A DNA stretch of 64,000 nucleotides from assembly GCA_937995655.1 (NCBI GenBank), contig CALKJI010000009.1:62001-126000 (forward strand), written 5' to 3'. The position numbers were made by a program, and so were the translations under genes. This document shows, one piece after another, positions 29,537 to 43,505 of this stretch. The notes beneath the pieces were generated by a model. The model saw only the letters and a program-made list of their open reading frames with translations. It searched no databases and was not told the origin of the DNA. Positions within the stretch are counted from its first letter, which is position 1; each line of letters opens with the position of its first letter. Source of the stretch: an uncultured Pseudothermotoga sp. (lineage in GTDB: Bacteria > Thermotogota > Thermotogae > Thermotogales > DSM-5069).

Positions 29537-31146
29537 ACCCTTGCCTCCTTCTTCCCTTTGTACATGTGCTCGTCGGCAATCTTCAAGATTTCTTCCAAAC
29601 TCTTTGAACCATCGTACACCGATATTCCGTAACTGAGGGTTATCTTCTCATCACACTCTGGAATATTAAGCTCTGACACCTTTTTTGATATTCTCTGCAT
29701 GATCGACTCAGCCCTTCTGAAGGTGACGTATGGAAACATCAACAAGAACTCGTCCCCACCGTATCTGACAACGAGATCCATTTTTCTGACATTCTTCATC
29801 AAAAGATTGCCGATTTCTTTTATGACTGTATCTCCGACTATATGACCAAATCTATCATTGATGCTTTTGAAATTGTCCACATCGACCATGACAAAACAGA
29901 TTTCTCCGCCTTTTCTTTCTATAATACCCTGAAACCTATCAAAATATTCTGCAAAATAGTATCTTGTATAACAACCCGTAAGAGGATCCTTCATGGCGAT
30001 CTCCTTGTACCTTAGCCGTTGAGCTTCCAATTCATCAAACAGTGCTCTCATTCTTATTGCAACTGATATTTCTTTACCAATGAGCTCGAAAAAGGCTAAA
30101 TGAGATTGAGTAAAGGCATTTGCCGCCCTCTTTTGAAAACTTGCTGCCCCTACGATCTTAGCTCCAATCTTCAGAGGAATACCAACATAACTCCAGATAT
30201 ACCTGGTCTCACCTTTTGTTATGGCCATCGGTTTGTAAGGATCTAGACGGGCTGTTTTGGTATTTGGTATGTAAGTGAACTCACCCTTGTCTATAACGTA
30301 ATTCGACAGACCGACGTGGCCCCTTTTGATCTTCAATCCCGTGATCTCCGTTCCCTGATTGATACCGTACTCGATGACTATAAAATCATCATCGATCAAT
30401 GCAAAATAAAAGGTATCGATAGGAACAACTTTTCTTGTTTCTTCATAAATAATCTTTCCAATTCTTCTAAGATCTGTTCTTTCTTCAGTCAAAGCATCCA
30501 TTATTCTTTCAAGCAAAGAAAAACGCAAGCCAAAGATTCTCAGTTGTTGGTATCTTTCCTCAGCCAGTTTCTGAGTGGTAATATCTTTGAAAATTATTAA
30601 AAAATCATCGTATTCATGTATTGCCGTTATGTGATATAGTCTGTCATATATTAGTAAATCTTCTTGAAATGTTATTCTTTTTGTGAAATTCTTTTGAACT
30701 ATCTTTTTGATTCTTTCCCACTGTTGTGGATGTGTGCGTTCCAGCTTACCAAATTCGGGTTTGTTACAATACAATATTTCAGCCTTCTTGTTAATAATCA
30801 TTACTGGTGAGGATGAAACAACCCTGAGAAATGTTGTGATATGTTCAACAAGACTGGAATTTGGTTCCAACAGGAGCATGGTGTATATGGAATCATCTTG
30901 CTTAATGGAAATCGCCGCGAGGGCCTGCCATACATCGTATTTAAAGGATTGGCTCAATGGCGTTGTCAACTGACTTTGACTTTTTTTGATTAATGATTTC
31001 ATTTTCTTCTGTACTGCGGAATTTGTGGTGGCAAGAAAATTTTTAAAAAGTGCATTCACTTGATATTCGATTCCGTCACGAAAAACAGCACAAGGAATGA
31101 TATTCTTGCCACATAACCAAGTGAATATATCTCTCATCAGCATCAC
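29533..31146 (-). CDS. GGDEF domain protein with PAS/GAF-like sensor regions (probable diguanylate cyclase)
   Basis: DPLTGCYTRYYFAEYF, VVRYGGDEFLLMFPYV signature; N-terminal PAS/GAF-like region. Confidence 0.92.
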   Translation of the reverse strand: MMLMRDIFTWLCGKNIIPCAVFRDGIEYQVNALFKNFLATTNSAVQKKMKSLIKKSQSQLTTPLSQSFKYDVWQALAAISIKQDDSIYTMLLLEPNSSLVEHITTFLRVVSSSPVMIINKKAEILYCNKPEFGKLERTHPQQWERIKKIVQKNFTKRITFQEDLLIYDRLYHITAIHEYDDFLIIFKDITTQKLAEERYQQLRIFGLRFSLLERIMDALTEERTDLRRIGKIIYEETRKVVPIDTFYFALIDDDFIVIEYGINQGTEITGLKIKRGHVGLSNYVIDKGEFTYIPNTKTARLDPYKPMAITKGETRYIWSYVGIPLKIGAKIVGAASFQKRAANAFTQSHLAFFELIGKEISVAIRMRALFDELEAQRLRYKEIAMKDPLTGCYTRYYFAEYFDRFQGIIERKGGEICFVMVDVDNFKSINDRFGHIVGDTVIKEIGNLLMKNVRKMDLVVRYGGDEFLLMFPYVTFRRAESIMQRISKKVSELNIPECDEKITLSYGISVYDGSKSLEEILKIADEHMYKGKKEARV

Positions 31147-31218
31147 TCACCGCATAAATGATATCACTACTTTGAAAATATATCTATCAGATGATAAGAT
31201 TTATACGGTGATGATTAA

Positions 31219-32016
31219 TTGACTTGGGTAGACCCACATTATACGATTCCAGTATCCATGACTGGGCAATGGTGTGCGCTGAACTGTGCACACTGTGGAA
31301 AACATTACCTAAGTGGTATGAAGTTGCTCAATGAAATGGAAGCATATATCCAAAAAGGATATCGTTCTTTTCTAATCAGCGGAGGACTCAATACGAGTGG
31401 TGAAATACCCTACAGTGATCAAAACCTTGAAAAACTCAAACATTTGAAAGAAAGATACAACCTTGTATACAATTTTCATGTTGGTTTCCCTTCCAGTCCT
31501 ATTCATAAACTCGGGAATCTTGCCGATGTTGTGAGCTTTGACTTTTTTAGTGATCAAAAGACCATGAAGAAAATCTATGGTATCAGTAAAGATCCTGTAA
31601 GGCAAATCGAAGTGATAAAATCTGCGGAAGTCTTCTCAGTTCCTCATGTGACAATAGGTATAGAATGTGGACAAATAACACACGAGTACAGATCGATTGA
31701 AATGCTCAGCAAATACTTTGATTCTATAGTTCTGAATATTCTCATACCCACTCTTGGCACGACCTATGAATCTTGCACCCCTCCATCCGTTGAAGATGTT
31801 AAAGATATCTTCAAGTATGCTAAAGGGCTCTTTGAAGTAGTCGCCCTTGGTTGTATGCAGCCAAAGGGATCTTATAGATCTGTTTTGCAAAATGAACTGG
31901 CCAACATCGCAGATGTCATTGTAAAACCAGTGCGCAGGGGTATCAACAGTTTCCCTGGTTGTTGTGCATTTCTACTAAAACAAATTTCACAAGGGGTGAT
32001 AAACCATGTACGATAA
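31219..32016 (+). CDS. radical SAM protein (BioB-related, possibly LipS1/COG1856-like)
   Basis: CALNCAHC (CX3CX2C), [34 protein letters not shown] start with GGTGAT SD. Confidence 0.75.
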   Translation: MTWVDPHYTIPVSMTGQWCALNCAHCGKHYLSGMKLLNEMEAYIQKGYRSFLISGGLNTSGEIPYSDQNLEKLKHLKERYNLVYNFHVGFPSSPIHKLGNLADVVSFDFFSDQKTMKKIYGISKDPVRQIEVIKSAEVFSVPHVTIGIECGQITHEYRSIEMLSKYFDSIVLNILIPTLGTTYESCTPPSVEDVKDIFKYAKGLFEVVALGCMQPKGSYRSVLQNELANIADVIVKPVRRGINSFPGCCAFLLKQISQGVINHVR

Positions 32017-33685
32017 AGAATTTTTGAAAGAATTTTCACAAAAATTGAAAGCATGGGAGGAGCAACTCCAAAGTGAATTGAAGAAGTTCCCAGAAAGGCA
32101 GGAAAGATTTGACACAAGATCGGCTATAGAAGTCAAGAGAGTCTATACTCCAATTGACCTTCAGAACGTTGACTACTTCGATGATCTTGGACTGCCTGGA
32201 GAGTATCCCTTCACAAGAGGTGTTCAAAGAACGATGTATCGTGGAAGGTTTTGGACGATGCGTCAATATGCTGGCTTTGGTACGGCAGAAGAAACGAATA
32301 AAAGGTTCAAATACCTTCTGCAACAGGGACAAACAGGCTTATCGGTCGCCTTCGACTTGCCAACTCAGATGGGATACGATTCGGATCATCCACTTGCACA
32401 GGGTGAGGTCGGCCGCGTAGGGGTTGCTGTAGACTCCTTGAGAGATATAGAAGTTCTCTTTGATGGCATTCCCTTGAAAGATGTGAGTACTTCTATGACA
32501 ATCAACTCAACGGCCGCCATCTTACTTGGCATGTATGCTGTCACTGCACAAAAGCAAGGTGCTCAAATAAGTGATCTTAGAGGGACTATACAAAACGATG
32601 TTCTAAAAGAATACATTGCAAGGGGAACTTACATCTTCCCTCCACAACCTTCGATGAAGATCATAACTGATATTTTCGAATTCTGTTCAAAAAACATGCC
32701 AAAGTGGAACACCATAAGCATCAGTGGGTACCATATACGCGAAGCTGGTGCAAATGCCGTTCAAGAACTTGCATTTACTTTTTGTGATGGCATAGCTTAC
32801 GTTGAAGCAGCAGTGAAATCAGGTCTTGATCCTAATGTTTTTGGTAAACAGCTGTCGTTCTTTTTCGCTGCCCACAACAATTTTCTCGAAGAGATTGCAA
32901 AATTTAGGGCTGCAAGAAGAATTTGGGCAAAGATCATGAAGGAAAGATTCAAAGTGACTAACCCCGAAGCTCTTAAACTGAGATTTCACACACAAACTGG
33001 TGGTTCTACACTAACTGCCCAACAGCCATTGAACAACATTGTTCGCGTCGCATTGCAAGCTTTGGCTGCTGTTTTGGGTGGTACTCAGTCACTGCACACA
33101 AATTCATTTGATGAAGCTTTGGGGTTGCCAACGGAGGAATCAGTACAAGTTGCATTGAGAACACAACAGATAATTGCGTACGAGTCTGGTGTGGCTGATA
33201 CAGTTGATCCGCTAGCTGGTTCCTTCGCAATAGAGGCTTTGACCAATGAAATCGAAGACAAGGTGTGGAAATATATTGAAAAAGTTGATTCCTTGGGTGG
33301 CATGGTTCGAGCGATTGAAACAGGATATGTTCAAAAAGAGATTCATAACAGCGCTTACGAACAACAGCTAGCCATTGAGAATAAAGAGCAGATCGTTGTC
33401 GGTGTAAATGCATTTCAAACAGATCAAGAAACTCAGCTGAAAAGTATTCTCAAAGTTGATCCCTCTGTTGAAGAAAGGCAGATAGCCGCCCTAAGTAAGC
33501 TCAGAAAAGAACGAGACAACAATGCCGTTCGGGAATCTTTGAAAGACCTTAAACAAGCTGCAGAGAATGGTAAAAACATTGTACCTTATGTTTTCAATGC
33601 CGTAAGTGTTTATGCAACACTCGGCGAGATTACCGACACCCTGAGAGATGTCTTTGGTGAATATACTGAATCTACGATCCTATAA
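32006..33685 (+). CDS. methylmalonyl-CoA mutase, large/catalytic subunit
   Basis: [96 protein letters not shown]. Confidence 0.95.
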   Translation: MYDKEFLKEFSQKLKAWEEQLQSELKKFPERQERFDTRSAIEVKRVYTPIDLQNVDYFDDLGLPGEYPFTRGVQRTMYRGRFWTMRQYAGFGTAEETNKRFKYLLQQGQTGLSVAFDLPTQMGYDSDHPLAQGEVGRVGVAVDSLRDIEVLFDGIPLKDVSTSMTINSTAAILLGMYAVTAQKQGAQISDLRGTIQNDVLKEYIARGTYIFPPQPSMKIITDIFEFCSKNMPKWNTISISGYHIREAGANAVQELAFTFCDGIAYVEAAVKSGLDPNVFGKQLSFFFAAHNNFLEEIAKFRAARRIWAKIMKERFKVTNPEALKLRFHTQTGGSTLTAQQPLNNIVRVALQALAAVLGGTQSLHTNSFDEALGLPTEESVQVALRTQQIIAYESGVADTVDPLAGSFAIEALTNEIEDKVWKYIEKVDSLGGMVRAIETGYVQKEIHNSAYEQQLAIENKEQIVVGVNAFQTDQETQLKSILKVDPSVEERQIAALSKLRKERDNNAVRESLKDLKQAAENGKNIVPYVFNAVSVYATLGEITDTLRDVFGEYTESTIL

Positions 33686-33699
33686 GCGAGGTGGGGTGA

Positions 33700-34116
33700 A
33701 TGAGAATTTTCAGAATCCTAATCGCTAAACCAGGTCTCGATGGTCATGATCGGGGAGCAAAGGTTGTGGCACACGCCTTACGCGATGCCGGATTTGAAGT
33801 GATTTACACCGGTCTTCGGCAAACACCAGACCAGATAGTTCGTACTGCTTTACAGGAGGATGTTGACTTGATAGGCCTTTCTATACTCTCTGGCGCACAC
33901 TTGCAGCTTTCAAGAAAAGTTATTGAACTAATGAAGAAGGAGGGAATAGATCATATACCAGTCTTTGTCGGTGGAATCATACCGCCGGATGATGTACCAC
34001 AACTTCTTCAAATGGGAGTAAAAAGAGTCTTTGGACCAGGTACAGCGTTATCGAAGATAGTGGAAGAAGTTAAAACGATCCTACATGAAGGAGTGGCAAG
34101 TACAGGTGGATCATAA
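33700..34116 (+). CDS. methylmalonyl-CoA mutase, cobalamin-binding subunit
   Basis: [55 protein letters not shown] (DxHxxG...SxL...GG). Confidence 0.95.
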   Translation: MRIFRILIAKPGLDGHDRGAKVVAHALRDAGFEVIYTGLRQTPDQIVRTALQEDVDLIGLSILSGAHLQLSRKVIELMKKEGIDHIPVFVGGIIPPDDVPQLLQMGVKRVFGPGTALSKIVEEVKTILHEGVASTGGS

Positions 34117-34999
34117 ACTTCTCGCCAAATTAATAACCAAAATAGAGAACAGCCCTGAGTTAGCACCTGAGATCATTCAACGCTTTCCTGAAAGTCGGTC
34201 AAAGGTTATAGGCTTCACGGGAAGTCCTGGTGTTGGGAAAAGCAGCTTAATCGATCAGGTTATCAAGCAGCTCAGAGACAAAGACCTATCTGTGGCCGTT
34301 GTTGCTATTGATCCATCGAGTCCCTTTACTAAAGGTGCATTCTTAGGCGATCGTATAAGAATGAGAGATCATTTTGTTGATGAAAAGGTTTTCATAAGAA
34401 GTATGGCTTCTCGTGGAGCTCTTGGCGGACTCTGTGATGCAGCCTTTGATGTGGTAAAATTGCTAGAATGTAGTGAATTTGACTATGTTTTAGTCGAAAC
34501 GGTTGGTGTTGGACAGTCAGAGGTCGAGATTTCCAACCTGGCAGATCTGACCGTCTTGGTACTATCGCCGGGCTTTGGTGACGAGATTCAAATGTTAAAA
34601 GCAGGTGTTATGGAGATAGCAGATCTTTATGCAATTAACAAGAGCGATCTTCCAGAAAGTGATACTCTCTACACTCAGTTGCTCGCCTTTTTGTCACTTG
34701 CTGGCAGGGGTGAGAAACAAGTATGCAGGACTAGTGCATACACACAAGATGGTGTTCAAGAACTCGTGGAAAGGATAGAAGATCTCTGGAACTCACTGTG
34801 CAAAAGTGGGATGTTAGACGAAAGGAGAAGAAAAAGGTTGCAATATCATGCTGAACATATTTTAAGAAGGTTAGTACAAAAAGCTGTTCATTCAGTTAAA
34901 GGTTGCAAAACAGAAAACCCATATGAATTTGTACAAGTGGCTCTATCTAGGCTGTGTGAGACTCATCTTAAAAAGGATGGTCAGGGGGGAGGGATTTGA
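34085..34999 (+). CDS. meaB: MeaB/ArgK family GTPase (mutase chaperone)
   Basis: [94 protein letters not shown]. Confidence 0.95.
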   Translation: MKEWQVQVDHKLLAKLITKIENSPELAPEIIQRFPESRSKVIGFTGSPGVGKSSLIDQVIKQLRDKDLSVAVVAIDPSSPFTKGAFLGDRIRMRDHFVDEKVFIRSMASRGALGGLCDAAFDVVKLLECSEFDYVLVETVGVGQSEVEISNLADLTVLVLSPGFGDEIQMLKAGVMEIADLYAINKSDLPESDTLYTQLLAFLSLAGRGEKQVCRTSAYTQDGVQELVERIEDLWNSLCKSGMLDERRRKRLQYHAEHILRRLVQKAVHSVKGCKTENPYEFVQVALSRLCETHLKKDGQGGGI

Positions 35000-35053
35000 A
35001 CCCTCGACCTCCGGACCCCGATTCCGGCGTTCTTCCTTCTGAACTACCCCCTG
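34981..35053 (-). tRNA. tRNA-Pro (anticodon CGG)
   Basis: Minus strand CAGGGGG...CCGGA-ATCGGGG-TCCGG...GAGGGTTCAAATCCCTC-CCCCTG-A cloverleaf, 73 nt, CCA not encoded. Upstream TTGGAA-N17-TATTAT (minus strand, 35098-35070). Confidence 0.93.
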
Positions 35054-35158
35054 TTCCTTTCTCAATGAAATAATACCACACATCACGGTTACTTCCAAGA
35101 TCCTACTGTGCTACATTCTGGCTAGGTGTATGATAGAATTTTAAAAGGGTGAGAATCT

Positions 35159-38464
<3,306 letters not shown>

Positions 38465-38467
38465 ATC

Positions 38468-39865
38468 TCACCACTCCACTAATACTCTGTAGAGAAGTTG
38501 TGCATAGATTCGAGTCATCAAGACTAAATCATCGAGTGCAATCTTTTCATCCGGCTGATGTTCCGTCTCAGGTCTGCCTGGTAACAGAGGTCCAAAGGCA
38601 ACACCACAAGGTACCGCCCTTGCATAGGTCCCCCCACCAGTGGTCAGCAATTGCGCCTTTTCTCCAGTAACATCGGTGTATACCTCGCTTAGCATCTTGA
38701 TCAGTTCACTATCGGGTGAAACGAATAATGGCGCGTGATGATTTGTTGGTTCAACGTGTAATGGTTTGAGAGCCTCTGTCATCTGTCTCGAAAGCATAGC
38801 TTCTGAATAATATATGGGATAGCGTATATTGACAACGGCTGTAATTTTATCTCTGTCAAGCTCAACCGTACCAAGGTTGAGCGTCAACGGCCCAGCTACA
38901 CAGTCTGTACCTGCGATTCTCAATGAAGTACCGTCGGTTTCATAACCAATCTTTGCAAAGATGATCCTCACGAATGTCGCGAGATCTTCGCTGCTAATCT
39001 CTATGGTCCTTAAAAAGTCGAACAAGGCAGCCGCAGCATTGATACCGTGTTCAGGTTTAGAACCGTGGGCCGACTTACCTCTTACTTCTATCTTGAGTTC
39101 ATCATTATTCTTCTGCCAAGAGACTTTTGCTCCGTTCTTGGGTTTGAATTCTTCCAATTGTTTGAGAATCTGATCTGTAAAGGACTTTATGACAACTACT
39201 GCCCTTTGAGGTACAACATTCGAGGCTTCTCCGGCTTTCAGATGGACAATATCAACGCCAGAATCATTCCGTTTCTTGAGAGAACAGCTTATTTTGTAAT
39301 TTATGATACCTTTCTCAGCATAAATCATTGGAAAATTTGCATCAGGCGTCACCGCATAGAGAGGTGTTTCCTCTTTTTGAAAGTAATATCTAATACCATC
39401 CCAACCTGATTCTTCATCTGTTCCAAGTATTATCCTAACACGATTTTTTGTATCATACCCTGCATCTTTCACAGCCTTAAGCGCAAAGATACTTGCTACA
39501 GTTGGTCCTTTGTCGTCAGAGGCACCCCTACCCCACAGATAACCATCTTTGATCAACCCTCCATAAGGGTCCACCGACCATCCATCGCCCTCGGGAACAA
39601 CATCCAAGTGACCCAAAACTGCGAATAATTTTCCGTTCTTTCCATATTCTATATGTCCACCATATCCATCTACATTCTTTGTTTGAAAACCAAGTCTTTT
39701 GCCAAGATCAAGAGTGTACTCGAGAGCTTTTGCAATACCTTCTCCAAAGGGTTTACCAACACCGGCGGACTCAGTCTTGACCGATCTGATCTTTATGAGA
39801 TTGGATATTTCTTGAAACATCTGTTGGCTGTTCGCAACAACAAGATCGTCGACCTTCTTATTCAC
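38468..39865 (-). CDS. pepV: M20 family dipeptidase (PepV-like)
   Basis: FAVLGHLDVVPEGDGWSVDPYGGLIKDGYLWGRGASDDKGP, ILGTDEESGWDGIRYY, TTGGGTYARAVPCGVAFGPLLPGRPETEHQPDE. Likely GTG start after GGGGGTGA. Confidence 0.92.
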   Translation of the reverse strand: MNKKVDDLVVANSQQMFQEISNLIKIRSVKTESAGVGKPFGEGIAKALEYTLDLGKRLGFQTKNVDGYGGHIEYGKNGKLFAVLGHLDVVPEGDGWSVDPYGGLIKDGYLWGRGASDDKGPTVASIFALKAVKDAGYDTKNRVRIILGTDEESGWDGIRYYFQKEETPLYAVTPDANFPMIYAEKGIINYKISCSLKKRNDSGVDIVHLKAGEASNVVPQRAVVVIKSFTDQILKQLEEFKPKNGAKVSWQKNNDELKIEVRGKSAHGSKPEHGINAAAALFDFLRTIEISSEDLATFVRIIFAKIGYETDGTSLRIAGTDCVAGPLTLNLGTVELDRDKITAVVNIRYPIYYSEAMLSRQMTEALKPLHVEPTNHHAPLFVSPDSELIKMLSEVYTDVTGEKAQLLTTGGGTYARAVPCGVAFGPLLPGRPETEHQPDEKIALDDLVLMTRIYAQLLYRVLVEW

Positions 39866-39916
39866 AGACTCACCCCCATCAATAAGATGATACAATAAAG
39901 AAGGGGTATTGTTGAA

Positions 39917-40462
39917 ATGAAACACCTGTTAATGATTTCAATCTTTTGCTCTGTAGCTTTACTGAGCTTAGGTAACATTCTCTATACAGACGATTTCAAC
40001 TACACACTCGGTACTGTTCATGCTGTGTTGATGTGGTCACAAAACAGCTTGGGTTTCACTCTCTCGCCTTGGGAAGATTTTTCTATTCGCATCGACAACG
40101 GGCAAATCACTTTGTTACCCAGAATCTTGAAGTATTCGAGAGTTGAGCTAACTGCCAAGATATCTACACAAGGAATAGGTTTCTACATTCAAGACAGGAA
40201 ACCTTTTCTAGCTTTCAATCATTTCACAATTGGGTTCGATATGGCCCAAAACAAGAGCATTGTTTTCTCAACACTTTTGGAAAGCTATGGCATCTTACCT
40301 GATCAGTTCATAAACCTTGGTGCGTCGCTCAGGATATACGAAAATGGAGAAAGACTTTTAAGGCTTCTTGCCCATGTTAGATTTTGGCAGATCGGTATGA
40401 TTGCGTCGATGAACTATGGAGGTGATACTTTTTGCGACGTCTCCTTCTATTTTTCATTTTAA
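39917..40462 (+). CDS. hypothetical exported protein
   Basis: Signal-like MKHLLMISIFCSVALLSLGN; co-directional, overlaps the next gene. Confidence 0.6.
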   Translation: MKHLLMISIFCSVALLSLGNILYTDDFNYTLGTVHAVLMWSQNSLGFTLSPWEDFSIRIDNGQITLLPRILKYSRVELTAKISTQGIGFYIQDRKPFLAFNHFTIGFDMAQNKSIVFSTLLESYGILPDQFINLGASLRIYENGERLLRLLAHVRFWQIGMIASMNYGGDTFCDVSFYFSF

Positions 40463-41277
40463 GTACTCTTTTCTTCACTCAATATTTTTCTTTTCAAATT
40501 ATTTTCACAAGCGACCTTCACGAAACCCTTGTCAAGGATGGATTTGGGCCTGCAGGACTCATCAATTGGCTATCGGGTAAAGATAGGAGTAAGATTCTGG
40601 TTCTAGATGGTGGAGATCTTTTTGATTTGAAGATTCAGTTGCCCTTCGTGGGAGACAGAAGACCTTCGGTTTTAGAGTATATAGGAAAGGTCAACTATGA
40701 CGCAATGGTTTTGGGTAATCATGAGTATTACTTTTCCTATGAATGGTTGAAGGCTTATAAAAAGACGAATAAATCACTGATTGGTGCAAACGTTCCTGGT
40801 CTTGAACCGTTTCGTATATTTGAAGTAGATGGCATAAAAGTTGCAGTCATAGGTTTAACGACGATACAACACCTTGCGAACCGCATTGAGCATAGCAATC
40901 TACCACAGGAGCCTTTCGAGTCACTAAAAAAGGTTTTCGAAGTTCTGCCGGAGGTCGATTATGTTATTTGTTTGAATCATCTACAGCACGAGAGTGACAG
41001 AAGAATTCTTGAACTTTTTCCTAAGGTCGATCTTGTGTTGAGTGGGCACGATCATCGTGGTCCTGAACTAAAAAAGATTGGAAATGGTTATCTTTTTGAA
41101 GCAGCTTCTCATCATGAATCGGTCTATCTCTTGGACGTTGACCCAATAAAGAAAACCGTTACATACCAAAAACTCAAATTGCCCACGGATTTTGTCATGA
41201 AAGATTACACAATAACTTCGATTCTTTTGGTTGGTGCGCTTATTGGTATTTTTTCTGTTCTTTGGATGTTCTTTTAA
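40432..41277 (+). CDS. metallophosphoesterase (5'-nucleotidase/UshA-like)
   Basis: IIFTSDLHETL, VLDGGDLFD, AMVLGNHEY, VLSGHDHRGPE. TTG start with GGAGGTGA SD. Confidence 0.87.
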   Translation: MRRLLLFFILSTLFFTQYFSFQIIFTSDLHETLVKDGFGPAGLINWLSGKDRSKILVLDGGDLFDLKIQLPFVGDRRPSVLEYIGKVNYDAMVLGNHEYYFSYEWLKAYKKTNKSLIGANVPGLEPFRIFEVDGIKVAVIGLTTIQHLANRIEHSNLPQEPFESLKKVFEVLPEVDYVICLNHLQHESDRRILELFPKVDLVLSGHDHRGPELKKIGNGYLFEAASHHESVYLLDVDPIKKTVTYQKLKLPTDFVMKDYTITSILLVGALIGIFSVLWMFF

Positions 41278-42014
41278 CCCATGATGAGATCAAGGGCAGC
41301 CATGCACGTAAAACCAACCAAGACCCAGTAGGTAGTTAGTCTTTCCTTTCCTTTCAGATGAGTTTCTGGCAGAATTTCATCACTTATTACGAAAATCATT
41401 GCTCCAGCTGCCAAAGCCATCAGATAGGGCATCAGAATAGATGAAAAACTTACAACAATTGCCCCAAATAGACCGCCAACTATTTCCACCAAACCTGTAA
41501 GAAAACTGATCCAGAAAGCCTTTAGTGGAGTATATTTTGCGTTGATAAGCGAAGCTGCAACTGCTGCGCCTTCTGGTATATTTTGAATACCTATTGCAAG
41601 TGCTATTGAAAAAGCATGGGGAGTAAAGCCAGAGACACCCACTGCCATGCCTTCTGGAAAGTTATGTATGGTTATCGCTATCACGAAGAGCCATATTCCC
41701 TTGAGTCTGCGTGATTCAAGTCCTTCATGGCCCTTTGTAAAGTGTTCATGGGGAACAAATTTATCGATCAGATCCACTATGAGACCACCCAACATAAAAC
41801 CAATAGCAAACCTAATCGGTCCACCCAGTTCCATGGCAGGAATCACCAAACTGAAAGCACTGGCAGCGAGCATCACACCCGCAGCAAAACCTAGAGAACT
41901 ATCGATGAATCTCTCATTTACCTTCTTCTTGATAAAAAGGAAAGGAAGCGCCCCTAAACCAGTTGCCATTCCTGCAAGGGCGCTGTAAACAATACCTTTT
42001 ACAAAGCCGTTCAT
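41274..42014 (-). CDS. ZIP family metal transporter
   Basis: GALPFLF..LGFAAGVMLAASAFSLVIPAME, TIHNFPEGMAVGV, GIQNIPEGAAVAASL. Confidence 0.93.
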   Translation of the reverse strand: MNGFVKGIVYSALAGMATGLGALPFLFIKKKVNERFIDSSLGFAAGVMLAASAFSLVIPAMELGGPIRFAIGFMLGGLIVDLIDKFVPHEHFTKGHEGLESRRLKGIWLFVIAITIHNFPEGMAVGVSGFTPHAFSIALAIGIQNIPEGAAVAASLINAKYTPLKAFWISFLTGLVEIVGGLFGAIVVSFSSILMPYLMALAAGAMIFVISDEILPETHLKGKERLTTYWVLVGFTCMAALDLIMG

Positions 42015-42367
42015 GATTCAATCTTTGAGATGGCTTTTTTCAGCGCCTCCAAAGGCGCTCTTATGCACTCAAAACCCTTATCAAAGAACTCCATTTCTTG
42101 TCTGATGTGCTCTTCGTTCAAGGTCTTTATAAAATCGATGTGTCTTCCATTGGCCAGTCTACACACAGCTTCAGATGCTGCTATCACCCTCGGACATCCA
42201 GATGCCTTGAAAGCGATGTCCCTGATGAGATAATTTTCTATTTTTACAAAGATCCTGACCCTATCTCCGTGTTCTGGATAGACAACTTCAGCTGTGTGTG
42301 TATAACCGATATCTTGCGCATACCTTGGGTTCAGGAAGAGATCTTTAAATCTTTCTGAGTATGCCAT
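42011..42367 (-). CDS. divergent NifU/IscU N-terminal-like protein
   Basis: FKDLFLNPRYAQDIGYTHTAEVVYPEHGDRVRIFVKIENYLIRDIAFKASGCPRVIAASEAV aligns by eye to the adjacent IscU. Confidence 0.75.
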   Translation of the reverse strand: MAYSERFKDLFLNPRYAQDIGYTHTAEVVYPEHGDRVRIFVKIENYLIRDIAFKASGCPRVIAASEAVCRLANGRHIDFIKTLNEEHIRQEMEFFDKGFECIRAPLEALKKAISKIES

Positions 42368-42377
42368 CGCTGCCTCC

Positions 42378-43505
42378 TCAGATTTTTCGTAATCTTTTCA
42401 CTTGTTCAGAAAGTATCTGAATGAAGTAATCTATTTCTTCCTCTGTATTGTCATACCCAAGTGTTATTCTGATTGCACCATCGATCATCCAGTCGCTCAG
42501 ATCCATCGCTTCAAGAACATGTGATCTAGTCATTTTGTGATGTGAAGAACACGCAGAAGCAGTCGAAACAGATATACCATGCATGTCTAGGGCTGTGGCT
42601 AATGTCTCACCATTGATTCCTTTGAAAGACACATTTATGTGGGAAAAAATACTTTGGGTGCCATTTATGTGGTGTTCAGGAATTTGGGATATGGCAGCAA
42701 GGATTTTTTCTCTGAGGACTCTCACTTTGGTAGACCAATCTGGATAATTACTATCAATCGTTTTCAATGCAACAGCCATTCCATGTGCACCAGGGACATT
42801 CTCGGTGCCACTCCTGAGACCTTTTTCATGCCCCCCGCCCAAGATGATCGGGTCCAAGTTTACAGATTTACTCACATACAGAAAACCACAGCCCTTTGGT
42901 GCATAAAATTTATGGCCCGATGCCGATAGCATATCAACCAACGACGCATCGATCTTTATCTTTCCAATTGCTTGTACTGCATCACTGTGCAAAGTTATTC
43001 CATATTTTCTTGCTATTTTTGAGATCTGGTCAATCGGTTGAATCACACCCGTTTCGTTATTGACCCACATTATAGATGCGAGAACTGTTTCCTTTCTTAT
43101 GGCCTTTTCAAAATCCTCCGGTAGAACATAACCCTCAAAAGATGGCTTCAGGTATGTAACATCATAACCATGGCTTTGCAAGTACCTTGCCACCTCTAAA
43201 ACAGCTGGATGTTCAATCTGAGTAGTAATGATGTGGCCACCCTGTGGAAAATTAGCCTTTAGAAAACCCATAATTGCTATGTTATCTGATTCAGTCCCAC
43301 CAGATGTGAAAAAGATCTCATCAGCTGATGCGTTTATAAAATTGGCAATAACTGTTCTGGCATCTTCATATATCTGTTTTGCCTCTTGACCATGAGAATG
43401 CAAACTGGAAGCATTGCCAAAATTTTCAGTGAACACCTTTGTTACTTCCTCGGCTACTTGCTTGAAAACAGGTGTCGTAGCTGCATGATCAAGATAGACT
43501 CTCAT
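42378..43505 (-). CDS. cysteine desulfurase (NifS/IscS family)
   Basis: VYLDHAATTPVF, FTSGGTESDNIAIMG, HSDAVQAIGK, SGHKFYAPKGCGFLYV, RSGTENVP, ASACSSHHKMTRSHVL. Confidence 0.95.
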   Translation of the reverse strand: MRVYLDHAATTPVFKQVAEEVTKVFTENFGNASSLHSHGQEAKQIYEDARTVIANFINASADEIFFTSGGTESDNIAIMGFLKANFPQGGHIITTQIEHPAVLEVARYLQSHGYDVTYLKPSFEGYVLPEDFEKAIRKETVLASIMWVNNETGVIQPIDQISKIARKYGITLHSDAVQAIGKIKIDASLVDMLSASGHKFYAPKGCGFLYVSKSVNLDPIILGGGHEKGLRSGTENVPGAHGMAVALKTIDSNYPDWSTKVRVLREKILAAISQIPEHHINGTQSIFSHINVSFKGINGETLATALDMHGISVSTASACSSHHKMTRSHVLEAMDLSDWMIDGAIRITLGYDNTEEEIDYFIQILSEQVKRLRKI

